A stretch of 64,000 nt of DNA from Haberlea rhodopensis (GCA_907163345.1 CAJQUN010000021.1:310001-374000); one strand, 5' to 3'; shown: positions 32,132 through 41,624, counted from the stretch's first letter. Notes: generated from the letters alone by a model not told the origin. Numbers and translations are program-made.

Positions 32132-33183
32132 ATAATATAGGACATCGCAGGGAAGATATTGTTCTTCTCGGTGATGTCAAAAATTATCTGCACTTCTCTC
32201 CAGCCTTCTGGGCATTTCAGCTTCCCTATTGTTTGGAATACATCAGGAACTTTCTGAATTCTGCTTGAGGCTCCCTTCTGTTTTTCCCCTGGATAGTTGC
32301 TGATTAACCTATCCTGTTGGAAAGACGTCCTTCTTGACTCGATCATGAGGCTCCTGCTTCTGTTCAGAACAGGTTGATCTTGTATCCTCATGTCGATCTC
32401 TCCTATTGTCGGAGTATCAATGATGTCCGGCAATACTGCTTTGGCGAAGTCTTCGAAGATTCTGGGGACTTCGATGAATTCCTTTCTCAAGAATACTTCG
32501 GAATGATGAGTATTCGAGAGTGCGTATGACACCTTGTAGGTGATCGAGTAAGGCCTGTTCCCTTCTTTCATCAAATCTTCTCTTTTAAAATCTTGATGAA
32601 GAGTGAGAACTTTGTTGAAGTCTCGATCTCCTAAATTGTATGCAATCCTCGGATAGATGTTGAAGGCCATCTTTCCTGCATACAGATTTCCTGCTACGGC
32701 TCCCAAACAAGAGTCTTTGAGGTTCGGGATTCTCTTGTCAAAGATCGCCAGGTTGAGGGGCGAATCAATTCCTTCCTTGAATGTTGCTTTGATGATAACT
32801 CTTATGGCTCCGATATGAATCCATGAGAGTGTATTAGCAACCTCTCTCTTGACTTTGTTCTTAATCTCCTGGATTTCTCTGTAGGGGATTAACTGCATCT
32901 CAATTTGGTTTCCCGTGAATTCCATCGGGATCGCAAATTCACCTGTTGTCACCCTATGGATAATCTGATGCTTTCTGCTACGAAGACCAATCATATCCAT
33001 GGCTTTTTCCATTGCTCCAATTGTAAATCCATCATACATTTGAAGCTTTGGCTCTTCTTTCATGATCCTCATAAGGGTTTTATGAGAAACAGTGGTATGC
33101 GAGAAAAACCCCGTCGGTTCTTCTCTAATCACGTGCTGAAGGAACTCTCCTTCACTCTGATTCTGAGCTAGATTCACCTCCAT
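32026..33183 (-). CDS. Viral movement protein (30K superfamily)
   Basis: The likely start is ATG 33183 (MEVNLAQNQ...); an earlier in-frame Met at 33282 lies inside the coat-protein ORF. The core reads HIGAIRVIIKATFKEGIDSP, then DKRI, then GNLYAGKMAFNIYPRIAYNL, the hallmark of caulimovirid movement proteins. These form tubules through plasmodesmata for cell-to-cell spread. About 385 codons are open. The C-terminal ~35 residues are probably out of frame (see 31934-32131). The start overlaps the coat-protein ORF by about 30 bases. Confidence 0.82.
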   Translation of the reverse strand: MEVNLAQNQSEGEFLQHVIREEPTGFFSHTTVSHKTLMRIMKEEPKLQMYDGFTIGAMEKAMDMIGLRSRKHQIIHRVTTGEFAIPMEFTGNQIEMQLIPYREIQEIKNKVKREVANTLSWIHIGAIRVIIKATFKEGIDSPLNLAIFDKRIPNLKDSCLGAVAGNLYAGKMAFNIYPRIAYNLGDRDFNKVLTLHQDFKREDLMKEGNRPYSITYKVSYALSNTHHSEVFLRKEFIEVPRIFEDFAKAVLPDIIDTPTIGEIDMRIQDQPVLNRSRSLMIESRRTSFQQDRLISNYPGEKQKGASSRIQKVPDVFQTIGKLKCPEGWREVQIIFDITEKNNIFPAMSYIICNNLQLANFKETFTLGKLISRLKELPDGSPSSLF

Positions 33184-34588
33184 CCTCAGAATAGATCTCT
33201 TCTTCGTAGATGCTTTCATCAGAGGGAATATCCTCAAATTGATACACCTGTACCAAATCCTGAAAATAGACAGCATCCTCAAATTCCTTGGTATGCTCGA
33301 ACTGTCTTATTCCTCGGCTTTGGTTTTCTGGACAATCTGTTGAGATATGTCCTCTTGCTCCACATCTCCAACAGTTACAATCTCTGAAACTCTCATTTGC
33401 ACGGGTAGGTGTGCGTCTGAAAGTTCTCTTCGTTGGTGCCCTGCTAGAACTTGCTTGATTAGAACCTGTCGATGAGATTCTACTCCTTGTTGGTCCTGAT
33501 CTTTGCCCCGATCTGTAGCTTCGGGCTTTCTGTTTTGACCAGAACTTTCTAGGTCTCCATGAAGACCTACTTCTTCTTGAACCACCTCCTCGGGCATACG
33601 GTTGACTTCTGTGCTTCTTCAACTTGCGCCTTTGTGGGTAGTTCCCAATGATTGTAGGGATATCATTTCCCGTACAACAAAGAGAAGCCATTTTGTTGAT
33701 TCCTCTGAGCTTCTTGAAATTTTTCTGGAGCTTTGCTTGGTAGCACCACTCTGCCAGCTTTACTTTGAGAAATGACATTCTCCTGGACACCGTCTCGATT
33801 GTATGCGGTGTATACTCCTGGATAAGCATTTCTCTCCATGGGCTCGGAATTTTGACAAAGAACAGCTCCGCGGCATCGTTTTCCGCTATCTTCGACTTCC
33901 ATCGATACTCTGTAAAGAGTTTGATGTACTCATCTACATAGCAGATGTCATGTAGTTCTAGGCTAATTAGAGCTTGTCTGTATTTTTTAGCCTTTTCTTC
34001 CTCCATTCCCTCGAAGTAGCTTATTCCGATGAAACAGATTTTGAAGAATCTCGCCATCTTGTCCACGATCTCTTTCAGGGACTCTCCGGCTAGAACTTCT
34101 TCTTTGGTTCCTGGGTCTCCAAGATCCCAGGCAATCTTGACTGATCCTTCCAGACTCATTTTTAGAAGTAAAATGAATCCTTCTTTGCCTAAGTCAAGTG
34201 TTCCTGCTGCTATTCTCATTGCTGAAGCCCATTCATCAATAAGGATTTCTCTGTTTTTGAAATCCAAATTATCCATGTTGAGCATAAGTCCATATGGATG
34301 GATTGGATCTAGCTGTGACTTCCCATAGGGCGTTTGATGAATATCTGGCCTTCGGGAACGGTTTCTTGTTCCAACTGGGGGATCCAAAGTTGCTGAGGTA
34401 AAATCTTCCCTGTGTGGCATACTTTGGTCTCCTTCGGGTGGATTGTGTGACCCGAAGCTCTCTTGTGGTGGAGGTCTTTGTACAAGCTCTCCTGTCTTGA
34501 TTTCTACGAGATTTAATCCCGCAAATGAATCAGCAAGATCCCTTAGATCTTCAAGATCCCGTAGATCTTCCAGGTTGATTCTTTCCAT
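33152..34588 (-). CDS. Viral coat-protein-like ORF with zinc knuckle
   Basis: 478 codons from ATG 34588, which overlaps the stop of the preceding small ORF (TAATG). There is an acidic N-terminus with a short LRDLED repeat, a central helical part, and a basic Arg/Ser-rich region (about 320-400). The CCHC knuckle CWRCGARGHISTDC is at 406-419, and the tail is very acidic (SEDGGESSSESE). A basic stretch plus CCHC plus acidic ends is the pattern of caulimovirid coat proteins, which package the viral nucleic acid. The frame is unbroken. Confidence 0.83.
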   Translation of the reverse strand: MERINLEDLRDLEDLRDLADSFAGLNLVEIKTGELVQRPPPQESFGSHNPPEGDQSMPHREDFTSATLDPPVGTRNRSRRPDIHQTPYGKSQLDPIHPYGLMLNMDNLDFKNREILIDEWASAMRIAAGTLDLGKEGFILLLKMSLEGSVKIAWDLGDPGTKEEVLAGESLKEIVDKMARFFKICFIGISYFEGMEEEKAKKYRQALISLELHDICYVDEYIKLFTEYRWKSKIAENDAAELFFVKIPSPWREMLIQEYTPHTIETVSRRMSFLKVKLAEWCYQAKLQKNFKKLRGINKMASLCCTGNDIPTIIGNYPQRRKLKKHRSQPYARGGGSRRSRSSWRPRKFWSKQKARSYRSGQRSGPTRSRISSTGSNQASSSRAPTKRTFRRTPTRANESFRDCNCWRCGARGHISTDCPENQSRGIRQFEHTKEFEDAVYFQDLVQVYQFEDIPSDESIYEEEIYSEDGGESSSESE

Positions 34589-34920
34589 TACTTTGTGGGA
34601 AGTATGGGTTCTCCTCGTAGGACTGCAATCATTTTTTCAGACTCAGTTAAAGGCCTTCGGACCTCCTCTGCTTTCCCCTTTTGGTGTAAAAGGGGTTCTG
34701 TTCCGTAAGATGGTGGCAACCATCCTCCTTTTCTTCTTCCTGTAGAACTGGGCCTTGACTCCAATTCCTTTACTCGGGTTTGAACATCTTGAAGGTTTTC
34801 CAGAATTTCCTTCTGATGTTTAATCATGGTCTCCATCTGACTCTGGATCTGATGGATTTGTGCAGGGACATGGTATTGAAGGAATCCATAGCGCTGCACT
34901 GTCTTCTGGATAGAATGCAA
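34588..34920 (-). CDS. Small viral ORF, coiled-coil, virion-associated-protein-like
   Basis: 110 codons, first in the viral gene order. Residues ~20-55 are helix-forming with heptad-like spacing (QIQSQMETMIKHQKEIL), followed by Pro/Gly-rich and basic parts. A small coiled-coil protein near the coat protein fits the virion-associated protein of this virus family, but no diagnostic motif is visible. The true 5' end may lie slightly upstream, at the virus/MULE junction. Confidence 0.5.
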   Translation of the reverse strand: MHSIQKTVQRYGFLQYHVPAQIHQIQSQMETMIKHQKEILENLQDVQTRVKELESRPSSTGRRKGGWLPPSYGTEPLLHQKGKAEEVRRPLTESEKMIAVLRGEPILPTK

Positions 34921-34934
34921 TATATCAAACTATT

Positions 34935-35099
34935 GAGGGGTAAAAGAGTCATCATAAAACACCCTGTTGATTTGAAAATTTGAAAAGTGGACTTATTTCA
35001 ACACAATTGTTTCCAATTTGGCTTTTTATGCACTAAGATTTTTTCTCAAGACTTAAGTAGATTTTGTGTCACCAAAGTGGACTTCCATGTAATTTCCCC
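34935..35099 (-). repeat. Right terminal inverted repeat of the MULE
   Basis: Inverse of the left end at 18608. It ends CATGTAATTTCCCC and is followed directly by the TAAAACAAG duplication (35100-35108). The viral block abuts its inner edge. Confidence 0.68.
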
Positions 35100-35108
35100 T
35101 AAAACAAG

Positions 35109-36140
35109 ATGTCAAATAGTTTTAGAATTAATCCCTGAAAATACCTAAAGGAGAGGTTCAAAAGGGGCCGAGCACAAAGATTTTATGATTAAATAAGGTT
35201 CAGCGTGTTCTAGTCGTATATTACTCGATATATTTTGTCTCCCTCGTGTGTGAATGAGTGTCTATCGCAGATAGAAAAAAATAGTTTATTTGTCTCTGTT
35301 TTCGTATTTGCTTGTTATGTTTTCCTCTACATGAAATTTTTCTTCTTTTCTATTTTTTTTTTTTTGGATCTGAAGAAAGTGACACCCTCATTGTAAACCT
35401 GTAATCATGCTCCTAGAATTCCAGTTCACATTTTCATGTCCAACTATTAATTAAGGTTGTTTGTCGACAAAGTACTTGGCATTGATAATTGGTCCAAGAA
35501 TTTGAATTAATATATTTTTATTTAAAGTAAATGAACATGTCAACTTTGTGAAGATAATTCAGTTTGTCCGGTTCACAACCAACCAAAGTTGTCGTTTGGG
35601 AAGCAAAATCACCTCTTTACTAATGAGTTCAAAATTCATTCTTAGTAACTTTTAAAAAAGTAAAATAAAGTGGTGGAAATAAAGTACTATATACGGATAT
35701 AACTGTTTGGAGATCGATCGACGCGTGACGCCTGGACTAATGTATTGTTTAAAAAGATTTGATTGTATTGTTACCTCAAGCTATAACTCTTGATAAAACG
35801 GTAAACTATTTAAATTAAGTTATTATAAGAGAGATAATGCTCATAACTCATCATAACCTCGCATGCTTTCTTGTTGGTATACTTTTAAACACAATTACTA
35901 ATTTTTTACATTAAAAGTAAATGAGATGCATGAACCAAAAATGTAATGAATCTGCCTGAATAACACATCCAATAACCCCTCGAAGTCGATTGGATTGTCG
36001 ATTGAATGGATTATTGGTATATATTTTTCTTTACAATTTAATAAATTTTGTTAATACAGGGGTTAGTTGAGGAAAATGTGAAAAATATTTAGTTAGAGAA
36101 ACCGAAATCACAGATAAATATATAAACTAAAATTTACTCA
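35109..36140. other. AT-rich spacer, no gene seen
   Basis: About 1 kb of noncoding sequence with a T-rich run at 35350-35366. No frames, RNA genes or repeats could be supported. Confidence 0.5.
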
Positions 36141-36451
36141 TCTATACAATATTATAATGTGTAAGCATTTTAAAATAATCACTTTTGTATGGTCATTATG
36201 ATATACCAAAATACCCTCTATTTATTTTATTAATAACCATGAGATAAATGGATAGTATTGAAAGATCACCTAAATAAATTTTATCTTTTAATTGGTTGTG
36301 AGCTTTTTATTTGTTTGTAATATTTCAATTGCATTTTCAGTATTTTCATGCTAGTAGTAAGGTCTCTTATGGATCAATTGTTGATATTATTGTCAAAATA
36401 TAATATTCATATATTATGTTACACACACAATATGTGTACGTCGAGGGCTAG
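36141..36451 (+). mobile_element. Small non-autonomous Helitron
   Basis: The 5' end TCTATACAATATTATAATG follows an A (36140). The 3' end has a 6-bp stem (TACACA at 36420-36425, TGTGTA at 36433-36438), nine bases, then CTAG (36448-36451) followed by T. TC start, hairpin and CTRR end inserted between A and T are diagnostic. The 311-bp interior encodes nothing. Interior phrases (GGTCATTATGATATACCAAAAT) resemble the copy at 54609. Confidence 0.7.
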
Positions 36452-37790
36452 TTAAATATAATATTGGGGAAAATGAGGGAAAAAATTTGGTAATGACTGA
36501 CAAAAAGCGGTTGTTCTGGCACTATTAGTAAGAATAAAGCCCAAAACCTTTGGGCCACCCTTTGGATAATTAGTTAGCCCAATAGAAGCGGCCTACTTTT
36601 TATAGTCTTAAATTAAAAGGAAACTGCAGATAAATGCACATTCATAAAAAAGAATTAACTAAATCCCCGATAAAATCATCTTTACAACTAAATCCAACTT
36701 CCATAAAACTTTATTTAAATAAGTCCAATTTCTGAACACTAAATAAGAAGTCTTACTTCTACATGCTTTTCATGCTTCAGAATCAGAAAGGTGAAGCATC
36801 ATTCTTGTTCTTATGGCGGCCAGCACCTACCTAATGGTCTTACCAGCAGTCCATTATCAGTGGATTGGAATTAATAAAATAATAAATAATATTTAATTGT
36901 GTAATATAACAATCTAATGAACCAAACTTGTTTTAGGAAGAAATGATTATAAATATCCATTAACTTGCCTACTGCAAATATTTTAATGCCATACGTAGGT
37001 ACTGAGCTTTGCTTATGAAAAGTTTATATCCGTTTGCAGTATTCGTCGTACCCTGTACATCAGGTACTAGTTTAGGCGACACCGTTTAAAAGTAAATCGT
37101 TGCCAACTTGTGTATTTTAAATAAGAAACAATTCGTTTCTGTTTCCAAAAGGATTGAATGCGTTCACCGATAAAAAAATGTGGATTTTCATTAATCCACC
37201 GCTTGATGATAGACTCAAACGGTGTACTTGTGAAACACATTTTTTTATATTAAGATGGTGGTGCACATATTTATATTAAGGCGGTACATATGCTTATATT
37301 AAGGCAGTGCATCTATATTTAACAATGTGTTGTATGCAATCTTAAACATTGGTTATTTTAAACAAGTATGCACTTAATTTTAACAAGTGCACCGCTTGAA
37401 TCTAATGGTACACCAGTAGTGCACCTATGAAAACGAACATTTTTTTATAAATGACATTTTGACATACATATAATGTGCACCAAAATTGAAAATCTTTGGC
37501 CTCATCAATTAATCACTCACTGATTCCCATCTGAAAACCAATAAATGTTTACAAAACACTCATTCAAATAAATCAAGATTAAGTGAAACACAAACCATAT
37601 TGTGTCAAAAAAATGTTAAAGAAATCAAATTATCAGAGAGAAAAAAGAAAAGATCCTTCCTTGCTTGTTGCATCTTTTTTTAACCGCATTTTTTTCCTTT
37701 TTCATACATGTATCACTTTTAATGGATTAATCGAACCACCCTTTTGAATAACACTTAATAAAATTCCACTGTCACGATTCATATATATAT
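36452..37790. other. Gene-less spacer with a short imperfect tandem repeat
   Basis: About 1.3 kb, AT-rich, without coding evidence. At 37246-37316 three units of about 25 bases share TTATATTAAG(G/A)(C/T)GGT followed by GCAC or ACAT. Nothing else stands out. Confidence 0.45.
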
Positions 37791-37794
37791 ATAG

Positions 37795-38095
37795 GACACC
37801 GACACTCATCGAATATATGTCGGACATGCCACGTGGCGTGTCCTTAATTTTTTTTTTAAAACAGTAAAATTGGACATCCGTGTGGACACTTTCCTCAAAA
37901 TGGGACACATGTCTCGTACATGGCCGATGGCATGTCCGACACTCCTCGGACACGTGTCGGACACGCATGTGGTGTCTCCTTAAAATTTTTAAAAAAATAA
38001 AATTGGACACCCATGTCGGACACTCTTCCCAAAATTGGACATACGTGTCGTACATGACCGATGGGCGTGTCCGACACAAAAATGACACTTTTGGG
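37795..38095. repeat. Two tandem ~120-130-bp units rich in GTGTCCGACA motifs
   Basis: The unit contains AAATTGGACA(T/C)CC(G/A)TGT, (T/G)GGACA, TCGTACATG(G/A)CCGATGG and GTGTCCGACA. It occurs at about 37840-37970 and 37975-38090, with a partial copy before. CGTGTCGGACACG-like palindromes recur. Short ORFs here on both strands are by-products of the repeat. Confidence 0.7.
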
Positions 38096-38253
38096 TAAAA
38101 TTTAAAAAGTTTTTGGATAAAATGAAATTTGGACGTGTAATTTAAACTTTATGTTAATTGAAATAATATATATTTGGTGTTAGTATGAGTGATCCTATGA
38201 TGATTTCAGTTACATGCATTTATTTATAGATTTTTGAATTTGGTAAGAATCAC

Positions 38254-38968
38254 CGAGAAAGAGGTCTTCAACTTCATCTGGAAAAACATTGTTTGTCGAT
38301 ATGGATTCCCAAGGAAGATTATCTCTGATAATGGAAGACAATTCCAGGGGGCTTTACTCTGGACGTGGTGTGAAGAGTTAAAGATTCACCAGGTCTTTAC
38401 TTTTGTCGCTTACCCTCAAAGCAATGGTCAGGTAGAGGTCACCAGCACGTCTCTGGTACAGAGCATTAGAGCTAGGCTTGGGAAAGCAAAAGGAAATTGG
38501 GTGGAAGAACTACCCAATGTCCTGTGGTCTTATCGAACTACACCAAGGATGGGAACATGTGAATCACCTTTCAGTATGGTCTATGAAAATGAGGTAGTAC
38601 TCCCAGTTGACATTGCAGTGGAATCATCAAGAATACATTTCTATGACGATCAGAACAGTGAGAGAAGAGCCGTCAATCTTGATTTAATTGAAGAAAAAAG
38701 GGAAGCTGTCACCATCAGTATGGAAGCCTATCGTAGCCGCATTGCACAGATGTATAAATGACGAGTTATTCAAAAACGTTTCCAGGCCGGAGACCTAGTG
38801 CTGAGAAAGGTGCAAGAGGTGCGAGTGGGCAAGCTAGATCTTAAGTGGGAGGGTCCCTTCAAGATAGTAGAGAAGTTAAGTTCAGGAGCATATTACCTAA
38901 AATGCCCTGATGGGAAGACATTAAAGATGCTTTGGAACGCATATCACCTTCGCAAATATTATGCTTAG
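38254..38968 (+). pseudogene. Gypsy integrase, C-terminal part
   Basis: The translation reads FIWKNIVCRYGFPRKIISDN, then GRQFQG and PQSNGQVE, covering the second half of the DDE core with its Asp; the sequence VEVTS follows where the catalytic Glu is expected. A C-terminal binding region follows (GDLVLRKV, LDLKWEGPFKIVEKLSSGAY, WNAYHLRKYYA). A TGA at 38759-38761 interrupts the frame, and the N-terminal half of the protein is absent, so it is not functional. Confidence 0.85.
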
Positions 38969-39075
38969 TTCACGTGTTTTAGTTTTCTTTTGTTGCAAAG
39001 ATTGTGTTTTTTGATGATTTACTCTTTCATTATTTCAATGCAATTTTGAGAATATTTTATAATTTGTTGCCTACA

Positions 39076-39545
39076 GGGGTTTTTCACCCCATCCCAGGAG
39101 CTTGTTTACGACTGAGCTCACCTCAACCCTGGTTACGTTGGGTTCAAGGGTTTTCACCCCATCTCAGGAGCTTGTTTACGACGAGCTCACCTCAACCCTG
39201 GTTACGCCGGGTCCAAGGGTTTTCACCCCATCTCAGGAGATTGTTTACGACGAGGTCACCTCAGCCCTGGTTATGCCAGGTCCAAGGGTTTTCACCCCAT
39301 CTCAGGAGCTTGTTTACGACGAGCTCACCTCAGCCCTGGTTACGCCAGGTCCAGGGTTTTCACCCTATCTCAGGAGCTTGTTTACGATAAGCTCACCTCA
39401 ACCCTAGTTACGCCAGGTCCAAGGGTTTTCACCCCATCTCAGGAGCTTGTTTACGACGAGCTCACCTCAACTCTGGTGACGCCAGGTCCAAGGGTTTTTA
39501 CCCCATCTCAGGAGCTTGTTTACGACGAGCTCACCTCAACCCTTC
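39076..39545 (+). repeat. Minisatellite, about seven units of ~69 bp
   Basis: The unit begins GGGTTTTCACCCCATCTCAG, continues GAGCTTGTTTACGACGAGCT and ends with ACGCC(G/A)GGTCCAA. Starts are near 39076, 39148, 39217, 39286, 39354, 39422 and 39491. The array sits between the integrase and the antisense ORF, the same place as the unrelated array at 61946-63141. Because 69 is a multiple of three, open frames run through it and are not genes. Confidence 0.9.
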
Positions 39546-39779
39546 TGAAGAGCCTTCTGCACTAACGAGCTCATTAATCTGTGACAAAACAAATAAAGAG
39601 ATCAGCCGGATCGAGCAAAAACAGTTAGAAGTTTAAAATAATTATTGAAGTTTTCTTAAACAAGTACCAGCTCTCCCCCTCAAAGTTAGATCGGACGGAC
39701 TCAGCCCAACAACACAAATGAGCTCCTCCACCAACTGTTTAGAGGAATTGAAGCAGTGGTCCCCAATGACTCTCATTAT

Positions 39780-40602
39780 ATCTAAGAAGATGGGGCTCTT
39801 TTTGAAATTTTTGGGTGGTGAGGGGAGAACCGGGAGATGATCTACCTAGTCAATACAACATACTCATGGCCGAGGAGGTTTAACAAAAAAGAAGTAGTTC
39901 TTCCAATCTTTGATCTTACTTGGATATCCCCCAACAAAAGGACAGTCAGGTCTGTAGGTCACATACCAAGGTCCCTCGTCGGATCTCTTGATATGGAAGA
40001 AGTAAGAAAGGGAGGATTGTCATAAGGTAATCCTAACGCTCTAAAAATAATTACGAGGCTACACAAAATACGAAAGGAGTTGGGGAGAACTGGCTGAGGT
40101 TAAGCTGATAAAAAGTACTGAGCCCTTGAAAGAACTCAGGAAGAGGAAAAAGTAAACCCGCCTCCAGCTGCCCGCTGTAAAAGGTGTAGTAACCCTCAGG
40201 AGGTTGGTGCGGCCGTTGGGATGAAGAGGGGAATATGAATTCATGGTCAGAAGGGGTCTGGCTGAGCTTGCGTATTTGGACCTCATCTGACTCATCCAAA
40301 GCAGTAACGTACAGTTCGTACCAGGGATAATTGCTCGGAGGAGACTCCGATCTACGCTGAGGGCTTGCCTCAGCAATCTGAAGTTCGTGCCCATACGAGG
40401 TCCCATCTTCCTGGGTGTCCTCAGTTCGTAACACTTCCTCACTTCGTACAACTTCCTCAGTGTGTACAACCTCCGTTCGGATAGCTTCCTCAGGGAGGGC
40501 AATCCCTTGGTGATAAAAAGAACAATACTGATCTACCACCCTAAGATCTCCGGCAGTTAAAGGGGAAGGAAATAATCGATCAGGGGAAAAAGACATTCTC
40601 AA
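39780..40602 (-). pseudogene. Antisense ORF of the gypsy element (plant gypsy-associated 'transposase 28'-like)
   Basis: On the minus strand an ATG at 40602 opens 183 codons to 40051, with GYYTFYSGQLEAGLLFPLPE followed by LSQFSPTPFVF. Further on (about 39920-39860) another frame reads KDWKNYFFFVKPPRP. The same two motifs occur in the antisense ORF of the second gypsy element (YFPFFLEQLKSGLRFPIPLP; NYFFVKPPRRW). This matches the plant family annotated as putative gypsy-type transposon (PF04195). The frame is broken after 40051. A TATATATA box on the same strand lies at 40738-40731, about 130 bases before the ATG. The cellular role of the family is unknown. Confidence 0.65.
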
Positions 40603-40980
40603 ATAAAACAGCTAAGAATAAAACGTACATAGGAGTTTTCAGAAAGAGAAAAATGGAGAATGACGCAAAAGAGGTCAGAGCCGATCTGTTTCAAGAGTTG
40701 CAAAATCGGATAATGGGGGACCAGACATGCTATATATAGGGGAGTCTCCTCGAATCAGGGTCGTTGATCTCTGGTGCATTGAACGGTTAGGATTTACCTC
40801 GGAATACGAACAGACGCCCTCAACGGTCGATTTTTTGAATTCAAAATTCAAATTAATTAGTCGTTGGTTCCCGCCTAAATCAGCAAAGAATATGAAGAGC
40901 TGACTCATAGCTAAAACAGGTCGGTTAAATACATACGAACTTCTGGTCTACGATGTCAACTCGACTGGAAGGGGGGGCTT

Positions 40981-41624
40981 TGATACCCCTAAATAATAAC
41001 CACCTGATAGGCCGACCTGTTTTCATCGCTTCCTTCTGCCCTTTCAGAAGACCTCGCTTCTTCGACCGACCTCTTTATACAGGACCGACATATTGACGTG
41101 TTGTGCCTCACCTGTTCGCCCTCCTTCAAACGTTACGGCGAACTCTTTGGGGACCCGAGCTCCTTGGACGAGCTCTTCTCATGACTTGCTCAATACATGG
41201 ACGTCAGGGAACCATATCTCCTAAATTAAGGCAAATGTGAGATCTGCGGAGCAATATCGGGATTTGATTGCATTCATGGGATCTTATCATATCTTGATAA
41301 AGATATGGATAGACATGAAATGAGTCCTTGTTGCATGGTAACTCTTAGTTCTCCGCCTATAAATACCAGGTTCAATCTAAATGTTTGGTCATTCATAATT
41401 CTTTTACTTACTTTACAAGTATATACTTCATCATATCTTCTCGTCTGACTTGAGCGTAGGGGACTCGTCGGAAAAAAACTTTCGGCTCCTTTCTTACGTT
41501 TATTTCGTGATTCTAGGTGAGGACTCTAAGCAATATTGACGTTATTATTTGCATTAAAGGAACATGGAGGTATTGCTCATCTTCTGTTGATATCAGAAGA
41601 TAATCACACTTTTTGGTGATATCA
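40981..41624 (+). repeat. 3' LTR of the Tat-like gypsy element
   Basis: It starts TGATACCCC directly after the G-rich polypurine tract and ends TGATATCA (about 644 bp). It contains a CTATAAATA box (41359-41367) and TGACTTGAGCGTAGGGG downstream of it, typical for the transcribed part of such LTRs. The right boundary is inferred from the ending, as the partner LTR and target duplication are missing. Confidence 0.6.

Larger units (their letters stand above)
19070..34935 (-). mobile_element. Endogenous caulimovirid (pararetrovirus), near full length, split by copia
   Basis: Excluding the 8.7-kb copia insertion, about 7.2 kb remain, close to the size of one caulimovirid genome. Reading the minus strand, the order is small coiled-coil ORF, coat-protein-like ORF with zinc knuckle, 30K-type movement protein, aspartic protease, reverse transcriptase/RNase H, and a transactivator-like ORF. 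A non-coding region with TATA box and poly(A) signals follows. Adjacent frames overlap by one to a few bases (TAATG, ATGA), as in viruses that reinitiate translation. Coat protein before movement protein, and a separate last ORF, recall cavemoviruses and solendoviruses more than caulimoviruses. Breaks are few: a frame change at the movement protein/protease side, a possible one between protease and RT, and the copia insertion. No tRNA-Met primer site was found; the copy seems linearised near it. Confidence 0.82.
18608..35099. mobile_element. Mutator-like (MULE) TIR element enclosing virus and copia
   Basis: The left end GGGAAAATTACGG (18608) and right end (...CATGTAATTTCCCC, ending 35099) are inverted copies. 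They are flanked by an identical 9-bp duplication TAAAACAAG (18599-18607 and 35100-35108); nine bases is the Mutator signature. The inverted similarity continues inward for over 100 bp, including TTTTGGTGAAACATAATCTA on the left and its inverse counterpart on the right. No transposase of its own was found, so it was a non-autonomous element. It spans 16.5 kb only because a pararetrovirus and then a copia element were inserted. It remains possible that the virus was carried in by mobilisation of the element. Confidence 0.72.
38232..41624 (+). mobile_element. 3' part of a Ty3/gypsy element (Tat-lineage-like), 5'-truncated
   Basis: Only the end of pol (integrase), a minisatellite, an antisense ORF remnant, the polypurine tract (GGAAGGGGGGGC, 40968-40979) and one LTR (40981-41624) remain. 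The 5' LTR, gag, protease and RT are missing; the break is next to the repeats at 38095. An extra ORF between pol and the 3' LTR, an LTR with TGACTTGAGCGTAGGGG, and integrase of this type point to the Tat branch of plant gypsy elements. It has the same internal order as the minus-strand element at 58301-64000. Confidence 0.75.

Noticed and set aside
34950..35108. 8-bp (hAT) reading of the large element's target duplication
   Set aside because: With eight bases (AAAACAAG) the right end would gain a T without a partner on the left; nine bases make both ends start GGG(A/G)AAATTAC.
39004..39407. Two overlapping frames of ~100-130 codons
   Set aside because: They translate the 69-bp minisatellite, whose length is a multiple of three.
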